23,340 bases of DNA. Source: a virus. The notes beneath the pieces are model-generated. The model saw only the letters and a list, made by a program, of their open reading frames with translations. It made no database searches and was not told where the DNA came from. Location: IMG/VR virus record IMGVR_UViG_3300007539_000234, positions 1-23,340 of that record. One strand, given 5' to 3'. Below are positions 6,742 through 14,353 of this stretch, one piece after another (within the stretch, counting starts at the first letter, position 1; every line of letters starts with the position of its first letter). A program made the position numbers and the translations under genes.

Positions 6742-7936
6742 TTGTTTTGGCTTGAAGAATTTCTCGATAAAGATCAATACGACCTTTCACGTTCCTGTTG
6801 ATATCGAACGTCTTGTCTGTAAGCTCTTTCAGGTTCCGACCCATCTCCTCACGGTGCTTCCGATCCTTGATTACCTTTGTGAGTCGGGATACCCATTCGC
6901 TCTTCGGATTGTTGCGATCGATTAGATATCCCGTAACGCCATTGATGATAGTTTCATCGTAGCAGCCGCAGTTAGTAGCAATCAAAGGAACTCCATACCG
7001 TCCACACTCAGCAACCTTGATCTCGGACTTGGAGTCGTTGAAGTTGTTGAACTGAAGAGGTGCGATAGCGACATCAATGTTTGTGTACATCTTACCGTAA
7101 TCGTCTGCGGGTAAGGCTGGATACACGGTGTAGTTGCGGTGCCTAATACCTCCAGAGAGGTATCTTTCGTAGTTATCCCATACGCTTTGCTGCCAATCAG
7201 GGTTAGGTTTACCATCCTTCATAGGCATTACAGGTCTTCCGTACCACCCCCACCTAACGTTCTCAGGACCCACCTTAGAGTTGACGCTCATGGAAACCCC
7301 TTGGAACTCCTTTACATCTTCTTCGTGGTGAATACCTCCTACCCATCCAACGCGACAGGTTTTCCCTCCTCTGAGAGGGGGTACTTTCTGTAAGTTCCAG
7401 GCGGGAAGGTTGTAGTCGATAGAGTTTTTGATAATTACCAAAGCTCTACCCACATAAGGAGCGATACGATCTGCAAACCGCTTCTGCGTAACCGACACCA
7501 TGTCCACAAACGTGTAGATGTGTTTTGCAACGTTGCTTAGATTACCTTCACTATACACTTTGAACAGACGGTGACCTTCGTACAGGTCTGTTAGAAGATC
7601 GTCATTATCATAGTGAGTCAGTTTGCCCATCTCTGCGGCACGCTGCAAAAGCTTTACAGTGTACTCACCTCCAAAGTTATGGATATTCTGCGTCCACACT
7701 ACGTCTGCCCACTCAAGATTTTCTTCCGTGTGGTCCTTCAGCAGAACTCCAGGCTTCTTCTGCCTCATCATCTCCTCTTTATCCCACCCCAGGGGATTGA
7801 GATCGAGACGCACCTCAACTTCATCCGAGTGCAGTTCCTGCAATTTATTAGCAGGGAGGATGATGCGATAGTACGCACACCCTCCCTCATTTGCAGGACA
7901 AGCCAGGATCTTCAGCTTGTCTTTGCCTTTAGCCAT
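6716..7936 (-). CDS. GT4-type (GT-B fold) glycosyltransferase (406 aa)
   Basis: Predicted retaining glycosyltransferase using an activated sugar. Visible: the N-terminal segment KILACPANEGGCAYYRI (9-25), HYDNDDLLTDLY (108-119), typical of phage and O-antigen GT4 enzymes, and the linker NSIDYNLPAW (171-180). The second Rossmann start is RVGWVGG (195-201). The donor-binding motif is SEIKVAECGRYGVPLIAT (304-321), with the paired Glu residues of the E-x7-E type region, followed by NGVTGYLID (332-340). ATG 7936 shares one base with the SSB stop (TGATG), so it is translationally coupled to ssb. The 3' end overlaps the GT29-like fusion by 26 nt. The acceptor could be a host surface glycan, a virion protein or DNA. 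Being co-transcribed with replication proteins makes an intracellular early or middle function plausible, but that is inference. Confidence 0.85.
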   Translation of the reverse strand: MAKGKDKLKILACPANEGGCAYYRIILPANKLQELHSDEVEVRLDLNPLGWDKEEMMRQKKPGVLLKDHTEENLEWADVVWTQNIHNFGGEYTVKLLQRAAEMGKLTHYDNDDLLTDLYEGHRLFKVYSEGNLSNVAKHIYTFVDMVSVTQKRFADRIAPYVGRALVIIKNSIDYNLPAWNLQKVPPLRGGKTCRVGWVGGIHHEEDVKEFQGVSMSVNSKVGPENVRWGWYGRPVMPMKDGKPNPDWQQSVWDNYERYLSGGIRHRNYTVYPALPADDYGKMYTNIDVAIAPLQFNNFNDSKSEIKVAECGRYGVPLIATNCGCYDETIINGVTGYLIDRNNPKSEWVSRLTKVIKDRKHREEMGRNLKELTDKTFDINRNVKGRIDLYREILQAKTNAKQEQPA

Positions 7937-8697
7937 CAGTCAGCTTTGAGATTCTTTAGGTGTGCGATGTAGTCGTCATCACCTTCATCAGAAGTTACTT
8001 CTGCGGAAACATTGCCAGTGGGGCGTCCAAGAACGAGACTCTCCATCTCCATAGCCAGCTTCTTAAGATCTTCATACTCAGGAAGCTTGACGAGCCCGTG
8101 AATATCATGAAGCTCATCCATCCATTCCGCTACCTCTTTGGAGGACCCTGCCTCAGTCTGCTTAGGCTTAGGAGCGGACTTGTCGTAGTTAGGCCACTGC
8201 CCCTGAGTATCTTTAACGATCTTGAAATCCCAACCTTCATCGAGGTTTGTGATGTCCCCGTAATCTTCATCAAAGAAACAATCTAGGATCTTTCCGAAAA
8301 GCTTCATACCCATAGAGAGAATCTTTACGCTACCGTCACGACGGTCAACTACGTTCATGTAGTAACGTTTGCGCGGCTTAATCTGTCTGGCGAGGTCTTG
8401 AGCTTCATCGGCCATCGGACCTTCAATCTTCCAAAGCTTGTAGTACAGGTCGCAGACAGGGCAGTCATGACCCTTCACTCGCGGACAGTGATAATTCTTA
8501 TCATTGATCCTGTGAATAGCTGTCTCGGCATAGAAGTCGTTATCACCCGTATCTCCCTTGCCGGGAAGTACGCGGATGACGGAGGTGCCCTCCTCCATCA
8601 TAAAGAACTTCTTAAGAAAGTCGTCGTTGTTGCCGCCGCCTCCTTGAGCACGTTGGATAGATTCGTATTTTTTTCTTAGTTCGTCGAGGTTTACCAT
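7936..8697 (-). CDS. gp32-like single-stranded DNA-binding protein (253 aa)
   Basis: Cooperative ssDNA-binding protein of the replication fork, the partner of recombinase, helicase and polymerase. ATG at 8697 (MVNLDELRKKY): a basic helical N-terminus (the cooperativity region in T4 gp32), then a core with FFMMEEGTSVIRVLP (31-45). The zinc ligands are H62 or H70, C71, C79 and C82 (CPVC), matching the gp32 His/Cys3 site. The core continues with RYYMNVVDRRDG. The C-tail is acidic (EVTSDEGDDDY), as in gp32, where it binds other replication proteins. Length is somewhat below the 301 residues of T4 gp32. The leader carries a perfect 7-bp hairpin just after a CTATTATA octamer, and no Shine-Dalgarno sequence is visible. 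This layout recalls the structured leader through which T4 gp32 represses its own mRNA. Confidence 0.87.
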   Translation of the reverse strand: MVNLDELRKKYESIQRAQGGGGNNDDFLKKFFMMEEGTSVIRVLPGKGDTGDNDFYAETAIHRINDKNYHCPRVKGHDCPVCDLYYKLWKIEGPMADEAQDLARQIKPRKRYYMNVVDRRDGSVKILSMGMKLFGKILDCFFDEDYGDITNLDEGWDFKIVKDTQGQWPNYDKSAPKPKQTEAGSSKEVAEWMDELHDIHGLVKLPEYEDLKKLAMEMESLVLGRPTGNVSAEVTSDEGDDDYIAHLKNLKAD

Positions 8698-8714
8698 TAG
8701 TTGTTATCAGTTAG

Positions 8715-8733
8715 GTGCGGGACACGCCCGCAC
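8715..8733 (-). promoter_or_regulatory. Leader hairpin of the gp32-like gene
   Basis: Perfect 7-bp GC-rich stem GTGCGGG/CCCGCAC (minus strand 8733-8727 with 8721-8715) with a 5-nt loop. It begins 2 nt after the CTATTATA octamer and ends 17 nt before the ATG. No T-run follows, so it is not an intrinsic terminator. The stretch from hairpin to ATG (8714-8698) is A-rich and unstructured. It may be an autoregulatory translational operator or a 5' stabiliser. Confidence 0.5.
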
Positions 8734-8735
8734 AG

Positions 8736-8743
8736 TATAATAG
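8736..8743 (-). promoter_or_regulatory. CTATTATA octamer before the ssb leader
   Basis: Minus-strand CTATTATA, 2 nt after the stop codon of the 150-aa gene. Here the ATG is 38 nt away and a hairpin lies between. If the octamer is a -10-type element, the mRNA would begin at or in the hairpin. Confidence 0.4.
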
Positions 8744-8745
8744 TC

Positions 8746-9198
8746 CTAGTAGCTAGAATTGTCGCTAATTAGTTTTGTTTCTGCCCGCTTATTGGCAGAA
8801 ATCTGTACAAGCATATCTTTCTGATGGTCTAGGGAGTTCACAATATTTTTCGCCAGATTGTACCTGTGAGAGCAGGTGCGATGGGCGGCTACACACTCCT
8901 GAACCTCGTCAACGGTTTTTACATATGCGTCCAGTGCCCTGTCTGTCGCTTTTTTGCCTGAATCAAGAAGTTCTGCTCTTCTCTCCTCTCGTACTCTAGC
9001 CTCTGTGTGGTCGAGGGTAGAAGAGGCTTCATCCATTTTGTTTTTGGCATAAGCCAGGACAGCCCCAAAAAATGCATACACTCCAGTGTGCTGGTACAAA
9101 GCCTTGTCAAGAGTTGTCTCGTCAACTTTAAGGTATTGTCTAGTAATTTCAAGGTAGGACTGTTCGAGGTTTTCGTAGGTCTTGGTAATGTCATTCAT
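8746..9198 (-). CDS. Helical protein, candidate UvsY-like recombination mediator (150 aa)
   Basis: ATG at 9198 (MNDITKTYENLEQSYLE), overlapping the preceding gene by 8 nt. The protein is almost all helix, with strongly charged middle and C-terminal parts. The C-terminal segment YNLAKNIVNSLDHQKDML followed by ISANKRAE (113-140) resembles in pattern the C-terminus of UvsY, the T4 mediator that loads recombinase onto gp32-coated DNA. Length is also close (T4 UvsY 137 aa). The setting, directly before ssb and in the same unit as helicase and recA, is where a mediator would be expected. The similarity is by pattern only. A generic coiled-coil protein remains possible. Confidence 0.42.
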   Translation of the reverse strand: MNDITKTYENLEQSYLEITRQYLKVDETTLDKALYQHTGVYAFFGAVLAYAKNKMDEASSTLDHTEARVREERRAELLDSGKKATDRALDAYVKTVDEVQECVAAHRTCSHRYNLAKNIVNSLDHQKDMLVQISANKRAETKLISDNSSY

Positions 9199-9535
9199 CG
9201 TTAATTATAAAAGAAAATAGTTCCTGATTAAGTGACGCTAAAAGAACAAACATATTAGAAATCACTGTCGTCAGATACTCATTAGTAACTTGTGAGGGTA
9301 TCTCATCATCATCTCCTAACCCAAACAAGTCTAGCCCCACATGAGTAATCTCATGCAGAAGCGTAGACTTGTAATCTTCAATACTTTGGCTAGGATCGAT
9401 TATAATTTCATTTCTTTGAAACTCTACACATCCATAGAGGTTATCTTTTGATAAAGATTTTTGTAGTATTTTAAAGGTTTTGTTTCCAACGTTTAGTTCA
9501 AGAGGATGTTCCGGCAGGTTATGCTTGCGCGTCAT
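9191..9535 (-). CDS. Small HExxH putative zinc metallopeptidase (114 aa)
   Basis: ATG at 9535 (MTRKHNLPEHPLEL). The sequence STLLHEITHVGLDLFGLG carries HEITH (H61, E62, H65), the zinc-binding and catalytic motif of gluzincin-like peptidases. NEY about 20 residues later offers E86 as a third ligand. The upstream part (VEFQRNEIIIDPSQSIED) resembles the strand before the active helix in small ImmA/IrrE or SprT-like domains. At 114 aa it would be a minimal domain. It overlaps the helicase gene by 17 nt and the UvsY-like gene by 8 nt, so all three are coupled. The target is unknown, for example a host regulator or a phage precursor protein. There is no signal peptide, so it should act in the cytoplasm. 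Confidence 0.55.
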   Translation of the reverse strand: MTRKHNLPEHPLELNVGNKTFKILQKSLSKDNLYGCVEFQRNEIIIDPSQSIEDYKSTLLHEITHVGLDLFGLGDDDEIPSQVTNEYLTTVISNMFVLLASLNQELFSFIINDE

Positions 9536-10817
9536 TTGTATTAGACTGGCTTACGACCAGTCGAGAGTAATCAATCCCGATAGGTACAATGAATCGGGCG
9601 CGTCCGTTACGAGACTTCATAAGATATAGCCTAGCACTGCCTTGATCGAATTCTTGTTCAGTCTGATTAATGGAAAATACTAGATCGCACACACGAATCT
9701 TACCGTAGGAATCCGCTAGCTCAGAGTCTGTAATAACTGCAACCTTCTTACCTTCACGATTAGTCTGAGTTGCTGTCCAAATAAGAGACTCATACTCTGA
9801 AGCAATACCTCGAAGCTCCTGAGCCAGACGCTCTTGGCTTTGGTACTCTGCCATGTCATTCTCAGTCTTCATGAGTTCCAAGTAATCCACGATGATAACG
9901 TCTGGGCAGAAGTCCTGATAGTTTTTAAGCTGGTTCAGGAACGCTCTCAGCCCCGTAATCGTAAGTCGCTTCGTAGGGAACTCCTTTACGATGAGCTTGC
10001 CGTGCTGTGCCCACTGCTTAGAGATCGTGTCCAGTCGTTTCTCAATATCATCAACTCGCCTGTTAAGGTCCCTCTGCTGAATGCGCGTGAAGATGCTGTC
10101 CAGGCGTTGTGCCACACGATCCTCTGCCATCTCTAGCGAGATGTAAAGTACATTGTGACCATCCAGCACCGAACGAGCGGCTTGGTTAGCAAGGAACAGA
10201 GACTTGCCAACACCCGGAGGTGCAACTACCATCGCCATTTCCTTGTGCGCTAGACCTCCCTCCAGCGCCTCGTTAAGGGTCTCGAACGGAGTACGGAACT
10301 TCGGTACGATAGAGGCGCTGTTGAGACGATCCCAACGTGCCTTTACTCCCGAGAAGTAGTCAGTACCTAGGTCTACGTTACGGTTAATAGAGAACGCATT
10401 GCGAACCTCATCTTCGATAGCCCCGAAGTTTTTCTTCTTAAGGTGGTCTACAGATTTAAGGATAGCATCCTTTACCGCTTGCTCCTTAGCGAACTCTTCG
10501 ACAAGATCAAGATAGTAATCATGATTATCGATGGACCGCTCGTCAAGCTGGTTAATCGCAGTCACCTCATCCCTATAATCACCGAACGAATCAGTAGGGG
10601 TTAGGTGCTTCTTGGCTTCTTCGAGAAGCTGATCGTCCGTAGGGAGCTTCTTGTACTGTAGATAAAAATCCACAAGCACAGAGTACAGCCTTTGGTGGGA
10701 CGGGAACTCGAAGTAGTCTGCCTGAATCATCGGCATCACCTGAAGAAGAAAAGACTCCTCAGACTTCGCCAGATACAGAATACCTCGCTGGATTGATTCT
10801 TGGAATTGGTAAGCCAC
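9519..10817 (-). CDS. DnaB/gp41-family replicative helicase (432 aa)
   Basis: Hexameric 5'-3' replicative helicase. Start is GTG at 10817, reading (M)AYQFQESIQ; no ATG gives a better start. The N-terminal domain (about 1-100) has the DnaB-N pattern (LLQVMPMIQADYFEFPSHQ). The RecA-like motor holds FETLNEALEGGLAHKE (178-193), Walker A APPGVGKS (199-206), SLEM (227-230), Walker B DVIIVDYLELM (306-316), a QTNR-type segment (TQTNREGK), ADSYGKI and the C-terminal arginine-finger region (KSRNGR). This is the usual order of the family. Length and domains are complete. CTATAATA lies 4 nt before the GTG, and its last bases plus GGG may double as a weak ribosome site. No primase is visible in the window. 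Confidence 0.93.
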   Translation of the reverse strand: MAYQFQESIQRGILYLAKSEESFLLQVMPMIQADYFEFPSHQRLYSVLVDFYLQYKKLPTDDQLLEEAKKHLTPTDSFGDYRDEVTAINQLDERSIDNHDYYLDLVEEFAKEQAVKDAILKSVDHLKKKNFGAIEDEVRNAFSINRNVDLGTDYFSGVKARWDRLNSASIVPKFRTPFETLNEALEGGLAHKEMAMVVAPPGVGKSLFLANQAARSVLDGHNVLYISLEMAEDRVAQRLDSIFTRIQQRDLNRRVDDIEKRLDTISKQWAQHGKLIVKEFPTKRLTITGLRAFLNQLKNYQDFCPDVIIVDYLELMKTENDMAEYQSQERLAQELRGIASEYESLIWTATQTNREGKKVAVITDSELADSYGKIRVCDLVFSINQTEQEFDQGSARLYLMKSRNGRARFIVPIGIDYSRLVVSQSNTNDAQA

Positions 10818-10821
10818 GCCC

Positions 10822-10829
10822 TATTATAG
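10822..10829 (-). promoter_or_regulatory. CTATAATA octamer before the helicase
   Basis: Minus-strand CTATAATA, then GGGC and the GTG at 10817. The dUTPase TAA stop lies within it. The surrounding 9-mer is near-palindromic, so a CTATTATA also reads on the plus strand. Confidence 0.4.
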
Positions 10830-11291
10830 TTGCTGGGGGTCGAGACCTGTGCCCGTACTTCCGAAACCTGCGTCACCTCGTCCAGAGTCGCAGAAAGAAG
10901 CGAACTCATCTGGGTTTACGGGCCGGATATGGACATCGGGCAGCTTGTTGATTACGATCTGTGCGATCCTTCGTCCCTTAAGAATGCTGATGGGAGACCA
11001 GGGCTTCGTATTCCTGATGGGAATAAAGATCTCTCCAGTGTAGTCGCTATCAATAGTGCCGGGAGCGTTTGGCATAGCGACGTTTTCCTTATACATAGAG
11101 CTTCTTAGACGAAGCTGTCCTTCGTAACCTTTAGGTATAATGAGGTGAATACCTGTAGGAATAAGCTTGCATTCACCCCCATCAAGAACTACGGTTTCTG
11201 AAGCTGCGATATCGAATCCAGAAGAACCTTCGGTCTCAAATCGGGGAGTAGGGTTTGTAGAAGTATTAAGAAGTTTAATATCTACGATCAT
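10824..11291 (-). CDS. dut: dUTPase (dUTP diphosphatase, trimeric type, 155 aa)
   Basis: Hydrolyses dUTP to dUMP and pyrophosphate, keeping uracil out of DNA and feeding ThyX, which is encoded in the same unit. All five trimeric-dUTPase motifs are visible: I SSGFDIAA (23-30), II LRLRSSM (60-66), III NAPGTIDSDYTGEI (74-87), IV LKGRRIAQIV and V RGDAGFGSTG near residues 137-146. Motif II reads RSS where RSG is usual, and motif V reads RGDAGFG for RGxGGFG, both modest changes. Full length for the family. ATG at 11291 overlaps the stop of the zinc-ribbon gene (ATGA), so it is translationally coupled. Confidence 0.95.
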   Translation of the reverse strand: MIVDIKLLNTSTNPTPRFETEGSSGFDIAASETVVLDGGECKLIPTGIHLIIPKGYEGQLRLRSSMYKENVAMPNAPGTIDSDYTGEIFIPIRNTKPWSPISILKGRRIAQIVINKLPDVHIRPVNPDEFASFCDSGRGDAGFGSTGTGLDPQQL

Positions 11292-11737
11292 TTTTTTCTA
11301 GCCTGATCTACGGTTTGTTGGTGCGGGGAAGATATACTTTTATGTTGTTCGGCGCGAGACTTTGCGGTAGCTTCGTCTACTCTAGTAAAGCCCGCAGCCT
11401 CAGGGTCTTTGATATAATAGTTGGAGTACGGGCGCTTATCTCCAGAACCTCCGCGCTTATTAATACGCCTTGAGTTGGAAACCTCATTTCTGAGCCACTC
11501 CTCCTCTGCGCCCGCTCGATAGTTTTTATTGTAAGTGTACTTGTACCCGCCCTTTACAATAGCAGCAGGTAAATGATTGCTGAAATCTCTTGGGCAAAGC
11601 TGGTCACACTCTGGACAAGGGATAAGAGGGTTTCCTTTTTCATCTTCTCCGAACTCTTCAGTTAGTTCTAGGTAGTCTGACATAGAGGCATCTAGGCATA
11701 TGGGTCCGCAGTTCGCGCATAAGTGATCATATATCAT
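11288..11737 (-). CDS. Zinc-ribbon protein, FmdB-like N-terminus (149 aa)
   Basis: ATG at 11737 (MIYDHLCANCGPICLDAS). Two CxxC knuckles, C7-x2-C10 and C41-x2-C44 (PCPECDQLC), make a zinc ribbon like that of the FmdB-type putative regulators common in phages. The remainder is basic and polar (YKYTYNKNYRAGAEEEWLR, later KRGGSGDKRPYSNYYIKD) with a disordered C-tail. The role is unknown; nucleic-acid binding or binding to another replication protein is plausible. It is coupled on both sides: its start overlaps the SbcC-like stop (ATGA) and its stop overlaps the dUTPase start. Its place inside the recombination/replication run suggests an accessory function there. Confidence 0.6.
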   Translation of the reverse strand: MIYDHLCANCGPICLDASMSDYLELTEEFGEDEKGNPLIPCPECDQLCPRDFSNHLPAAIVKGGYKYTYNKNYRAGAEEEWLRNEVSNSRRINKRGGSGDKRPYSNYYIKDPEAAGFTRVDEATAKSRAEQHKSISSPHQQTVDQARKK

Positions 11738-13347
11738 GGCTTTCTCACAGTTGTGATGTAGTCCTTCTTCCGAACCTCTAGTACATCAGCTTTATCTTCT
11801 ATTAAAGACGTAAGATAATCATTGTGGGTAATTATAAACAATCTTTTTGATTGGGTAATTTGCTGAATAAGCTCATACAAACCTCGGATGCCCTCCTCGT
11901 CCAGCGAGTCAGCGATCTCATCAAAGAAAACTACGTTAGATCTTTCTTTTCCGGTGAGCAGCAGCAGGTCGTTAAGAGCCAGCATGACCGACAACGAGAT
12001 CTTCTTCTTCTCGCCTCCTGATAAGGTATCGAAGAAAGCTAGCTTGGATCTGTTGAGGATAGTTTCGTGCAGGGAATCGTCGAAGTCAATAGAGAAGTTT
12101 CCCCCTGTAAGGAATCCTAGATAGTAATTCGAACGCTCGTTAAAGAACGATAGGATGTTACGAATCACATACTTGACGAGACCTTGCTCGGAGAATGCTG
12201 TCTCCCAGAATCTCATTAGATCGTAACCCTTGGACGCCGTACTCATCTCAGATAAACGAGATTCGCATAACGTGCGTTGATCTTTTACATGATCTTCTAC
12301 AACAAGTAACTCTGCTTCGAAAGATTTGACTTTTTCAATAAGATCGAAATCCTGTAGAGAGAACGGCACTCTGGTAGAGTCTAGTTCTTTGTCCAGGGCT
12401 TTGACTTGTTTCTGAAAGACTTCGATATCTATGCCGAGATTCTTGATAGTCTCCTTGTCCTCTTGGATAATTTTATACGAGTGGTCCGACACCTTGCCAC
12501 AATGCTCGCACACCGCACTCTTTAACTTGTCTACCCTAGACTGAGCGTTGCGAACATCCCTCTTTAGCTCCGAGACTCTTTGCATCTTCTGAGTCTGCTC
12601 CAACTCTAGCTCATGGTACTTCCTCTCCATCTCTTGGATCTCGGACATGGAGTGCTTACGAAGAAAAGACGCCTTCTCTGAACTTAAGAGGGCGTTAGCG
12701 TTCTTGCACATTTTAACTAACTCAGCCCGTCTTGCTTTTAAACTAGACAGCTTGTCGTTAGCCTCGTCTAGCAAGGTGCTGCATACTTTTTTATTGTTGT
12801 TGTGCAGCGATTTGAGAGCTTTGATCTTAGCCCTGTTATTGAATAGCTCAGACACTGAAAGGAAGTTTTGAATAATCGTTCGCTTCTCTTCAGGAGAGGC
12901 TGTAAGAAAGTTAGTCGCATTGCCTTGGCCGAATATAATCGACGCAAGGAACACTGACTGGTTTGTGTTCAGGAAAGACTCCAGGAACTTCTGGGTGTTG
13001 TTGATGCTATCCTTGGTACACTTCTCGCCGTCTACCGTAACGGTCAGCATAGGGGGCTTCTTTACCCTTTCGATAACAACGTTATCGTTCACTACCAGCG
13101 TAACCTTGCACTTCCCTTCCGAGTGCAGGTTGCGAATGCTTTTTTCCGTAGTCTTGCGTATCGTTTTTCCAAAAAGAGCGAACGCAATAGCCTCTATGAT
13201 TGTACTCTTGCCCGCACCATTAGATGAGTTAGGTTTAGTATCTTCATTCACCCCCACGACCTGTACAAGCTGAGAGAAGTCTTCAAAATCAATTTCTGCT
13301 TTTTCAATAGACAGGAAGTTTTCTATTTCGATACGATTAATTTTCAT
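11734..13347 (-). CDS. gp46/SbcC/Rad50-like recombination ATPase (537 aa)
   Basis: SMC-type ATPase subunit of the DNA-end-processing nuclease, partner of the gp47-like protein encoded just upstream. Visible: the N-terminal Walker A SSNGAGKST (41-49), a Q-loop region FGQGNATNFL (139-148) and coiled coil from about 175. The zinc hook is CEHC (C280, C283) at the apex, with the returning coil to about 365. Then come the ABC signature LSGGEKKK (442-449), Walker B VVFFDE (472-477) and an H-loop histidine in FIITHND (504-510). The coils are short, as in T4 gp46 (560 aa), so the molecule is complete. The start overlaps the gp47-like gene by 11 nt, and the stop overlaps the zinc-ribbon start. Acts in the cytoplasm on double-strand ends to make 3' tails for RecA. 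Confidence 0.93.
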   Translation of the reverse strand: MKINRIEIENFLSIEKAEIDFEDFSQLVQVVGVNEDTKPNSSNGAGKSTIIEAIAFALFGKTIRKTTEKSIRNLHSEGKCKVTLVVNDNVVIERVKKPPMLTVTVDGEKCTKDSINNTQKFLESFLNTNQSVFLASIIFGQGNATNFLTASPEEKRTIIQNFLSVSELFNNRAKIKALKSLHNNNKKVCSTLLDEANDKLSSLKARRAELVKMCKNANALLSSEKASFLRKHSMSEIQEMERKYHELELEQTQKMQRVSELKRDVRNAQSRVDKLKSAVCEHCGKVSDHSYKIIQEDKETIKNLGIDIEVFQKQVKALDKELDSTRVPFSLQDFDLIEKVKSFEAELLVVEDHVKDQRTLCESRLSEMSTASKGYDLMRFWETAFSEQGLVKYVIRNILSFFNERSNYYLGFLTGGNFSIDFDDSLHETILNRSKLAFFDTLSGGEKKKISLSVMLALNDLLLLTGKERSNVVFFDEIADSLDEEGIRGLYELIQQITQSKRLFIITHNDYLTSLIEDKADVLEVRKKDYITTVRKP

Positions 13348-14353
13348 GAGTCTTTATCTCTTCGAGGGCTTGTAACAGTTCGGGCTTAGAGAAGATACTG
13401 TTAGAATTGTCTATGTACTCCTCTACAACTTTATCATCAATAGTTAGCAACGTGTCGTAATCAACATGAGATGCTTCGTACTTAGGAAGGACATCCTCAA
13501 AGACAACTTCCAGATGTTTAACTTTGTGCTTCTGCAATAGAACCTTCACCAGTTCTTTCTCAGAGCACTCGTCAAGAACATCCATCTTCACACGTAAAAT
13601 AGTGTAGAACGCATCGAAGTTATACTTCTTAGCATCCCTGTCCAAATGTTCCAAGGTCGTAGTTACGTGCCTGATGCCGTGGTTAATAGCCTTTCGGTTT
13701 ACCTCTATGGTTCCCTGGCGAATAATTAACTCATGCACGTACTTCTGTGCGTTGGCCTCTCCAAACGAAGTGGAGTATTGAGTGCCCAGAACAAAGATAG
13801 ATTTATCGTAGATCTTTGGTTTGTGGATGTGGCCTAGGAAAGCCATACGTCCACCACCCTTAAGATGCCTCTTCTTTACGAACGACTCATACCTAAACGA
13901 ACCGTTTGCAGCACAGCCATCAAATCCGAAGTGACCGAATACATGGTTCGTGCTACGTTGCAAATGCTCTACAAGAATGCTCTCATCCTCATAATGAGGA
14001 ATGAAATCAAAATCCTCTCCGCCTATTCGAATCGTTTCAGTCTCCGTAACGACTTTCGCGATATCAGAGAACAGAGACAAGGTTGTTTCCGTACTACCAT
14101 CCTTGGCAATGGTATCGTGATTGCCTCTGTTAATGTAAATGTTCTTTGTGTGCAGCCCCTCAAGAAACTTTCTGAATGCCAGAAGCTCCGCTCCCTTAGG
14201 GTTACGCCTGTGAAAAACATCTCCATTAATGACTACGGAGTCGGGAGGTTTCCTGTTTACCAGCTTTGTTAGCGTAGCTACTTGTTGATCCAAGTAACCG
14301 GGCAGGTAATCTGATCTAAGATGTAGATCAGTTAAAATTACAATTCTGTGCAT
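13337..14353 (-). CDS. gp47/SbcD/Mre11-like nuclease (338 aa)
   Basis: Metallophosphoesterase nuclease subunit that pairs with the gp46-like ATPase. I start at ATG 14353 (MHRIVILTDLHLR), because the metal-binding motif begins at once. An ATG at 14383 adds ten residues inside the polymerase gene. Metal-binding motifs in order: DLH (9-11), GDVFHRR (44-50), NRGNHD (75-80), FGHFG (139-143) and GHIHKP (174-179). These are all expected Mn2+ ligands. The C-terminal about 100 residues hold the likely partner-binding region. It overlaps the polymerase end by 26 nt and the gp46 start by 11 nt, so the three are coupled. Full length for the family (T4 gp47, 339 aa). Confidence 0.93.
   Translation of the reverse strand: MHRIVILTDLHLRSDYLPGYLDQQVATLTKLVNRKPPDSVVINGDVFHRRNPKGAELLAFRKFLEGLHTKNIYINRGNHDTIAKDGSTETTLSLFSDIAKVVTETETIRIGGEDFDFIPHYEDESILVEHLQRSTNHVFGHFGFDGCAANGSFRYESFVKKRHLKGGGRMAFLGHIHKPKIYDKSIFVLGTQYSTSFGEANAQKYVHELIIRQGTIEVNRKAINHGIRHVTTTLEHLDRDAKKYNFDAFYTILRVKMDVLDECSEKELVKVLLQKHKVKHLEVVFEDVLPKYEASHVDYDTLLTIDDKVVEEYIDNSNSIFSKPELLQALEEIKTHEN

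Noticed and set aside
6742-6777. TTG start for the GT29-like fusion
   Set aside because: It adds 12 residues inside the GT4 gene. The ATG at 6741 is close by and sufficient.
8715-8733. Hairpin before ssb as an intrinsic terminator
   Set aside because: There is no T-run after the stem on either strand, so a leader structure is more likely.
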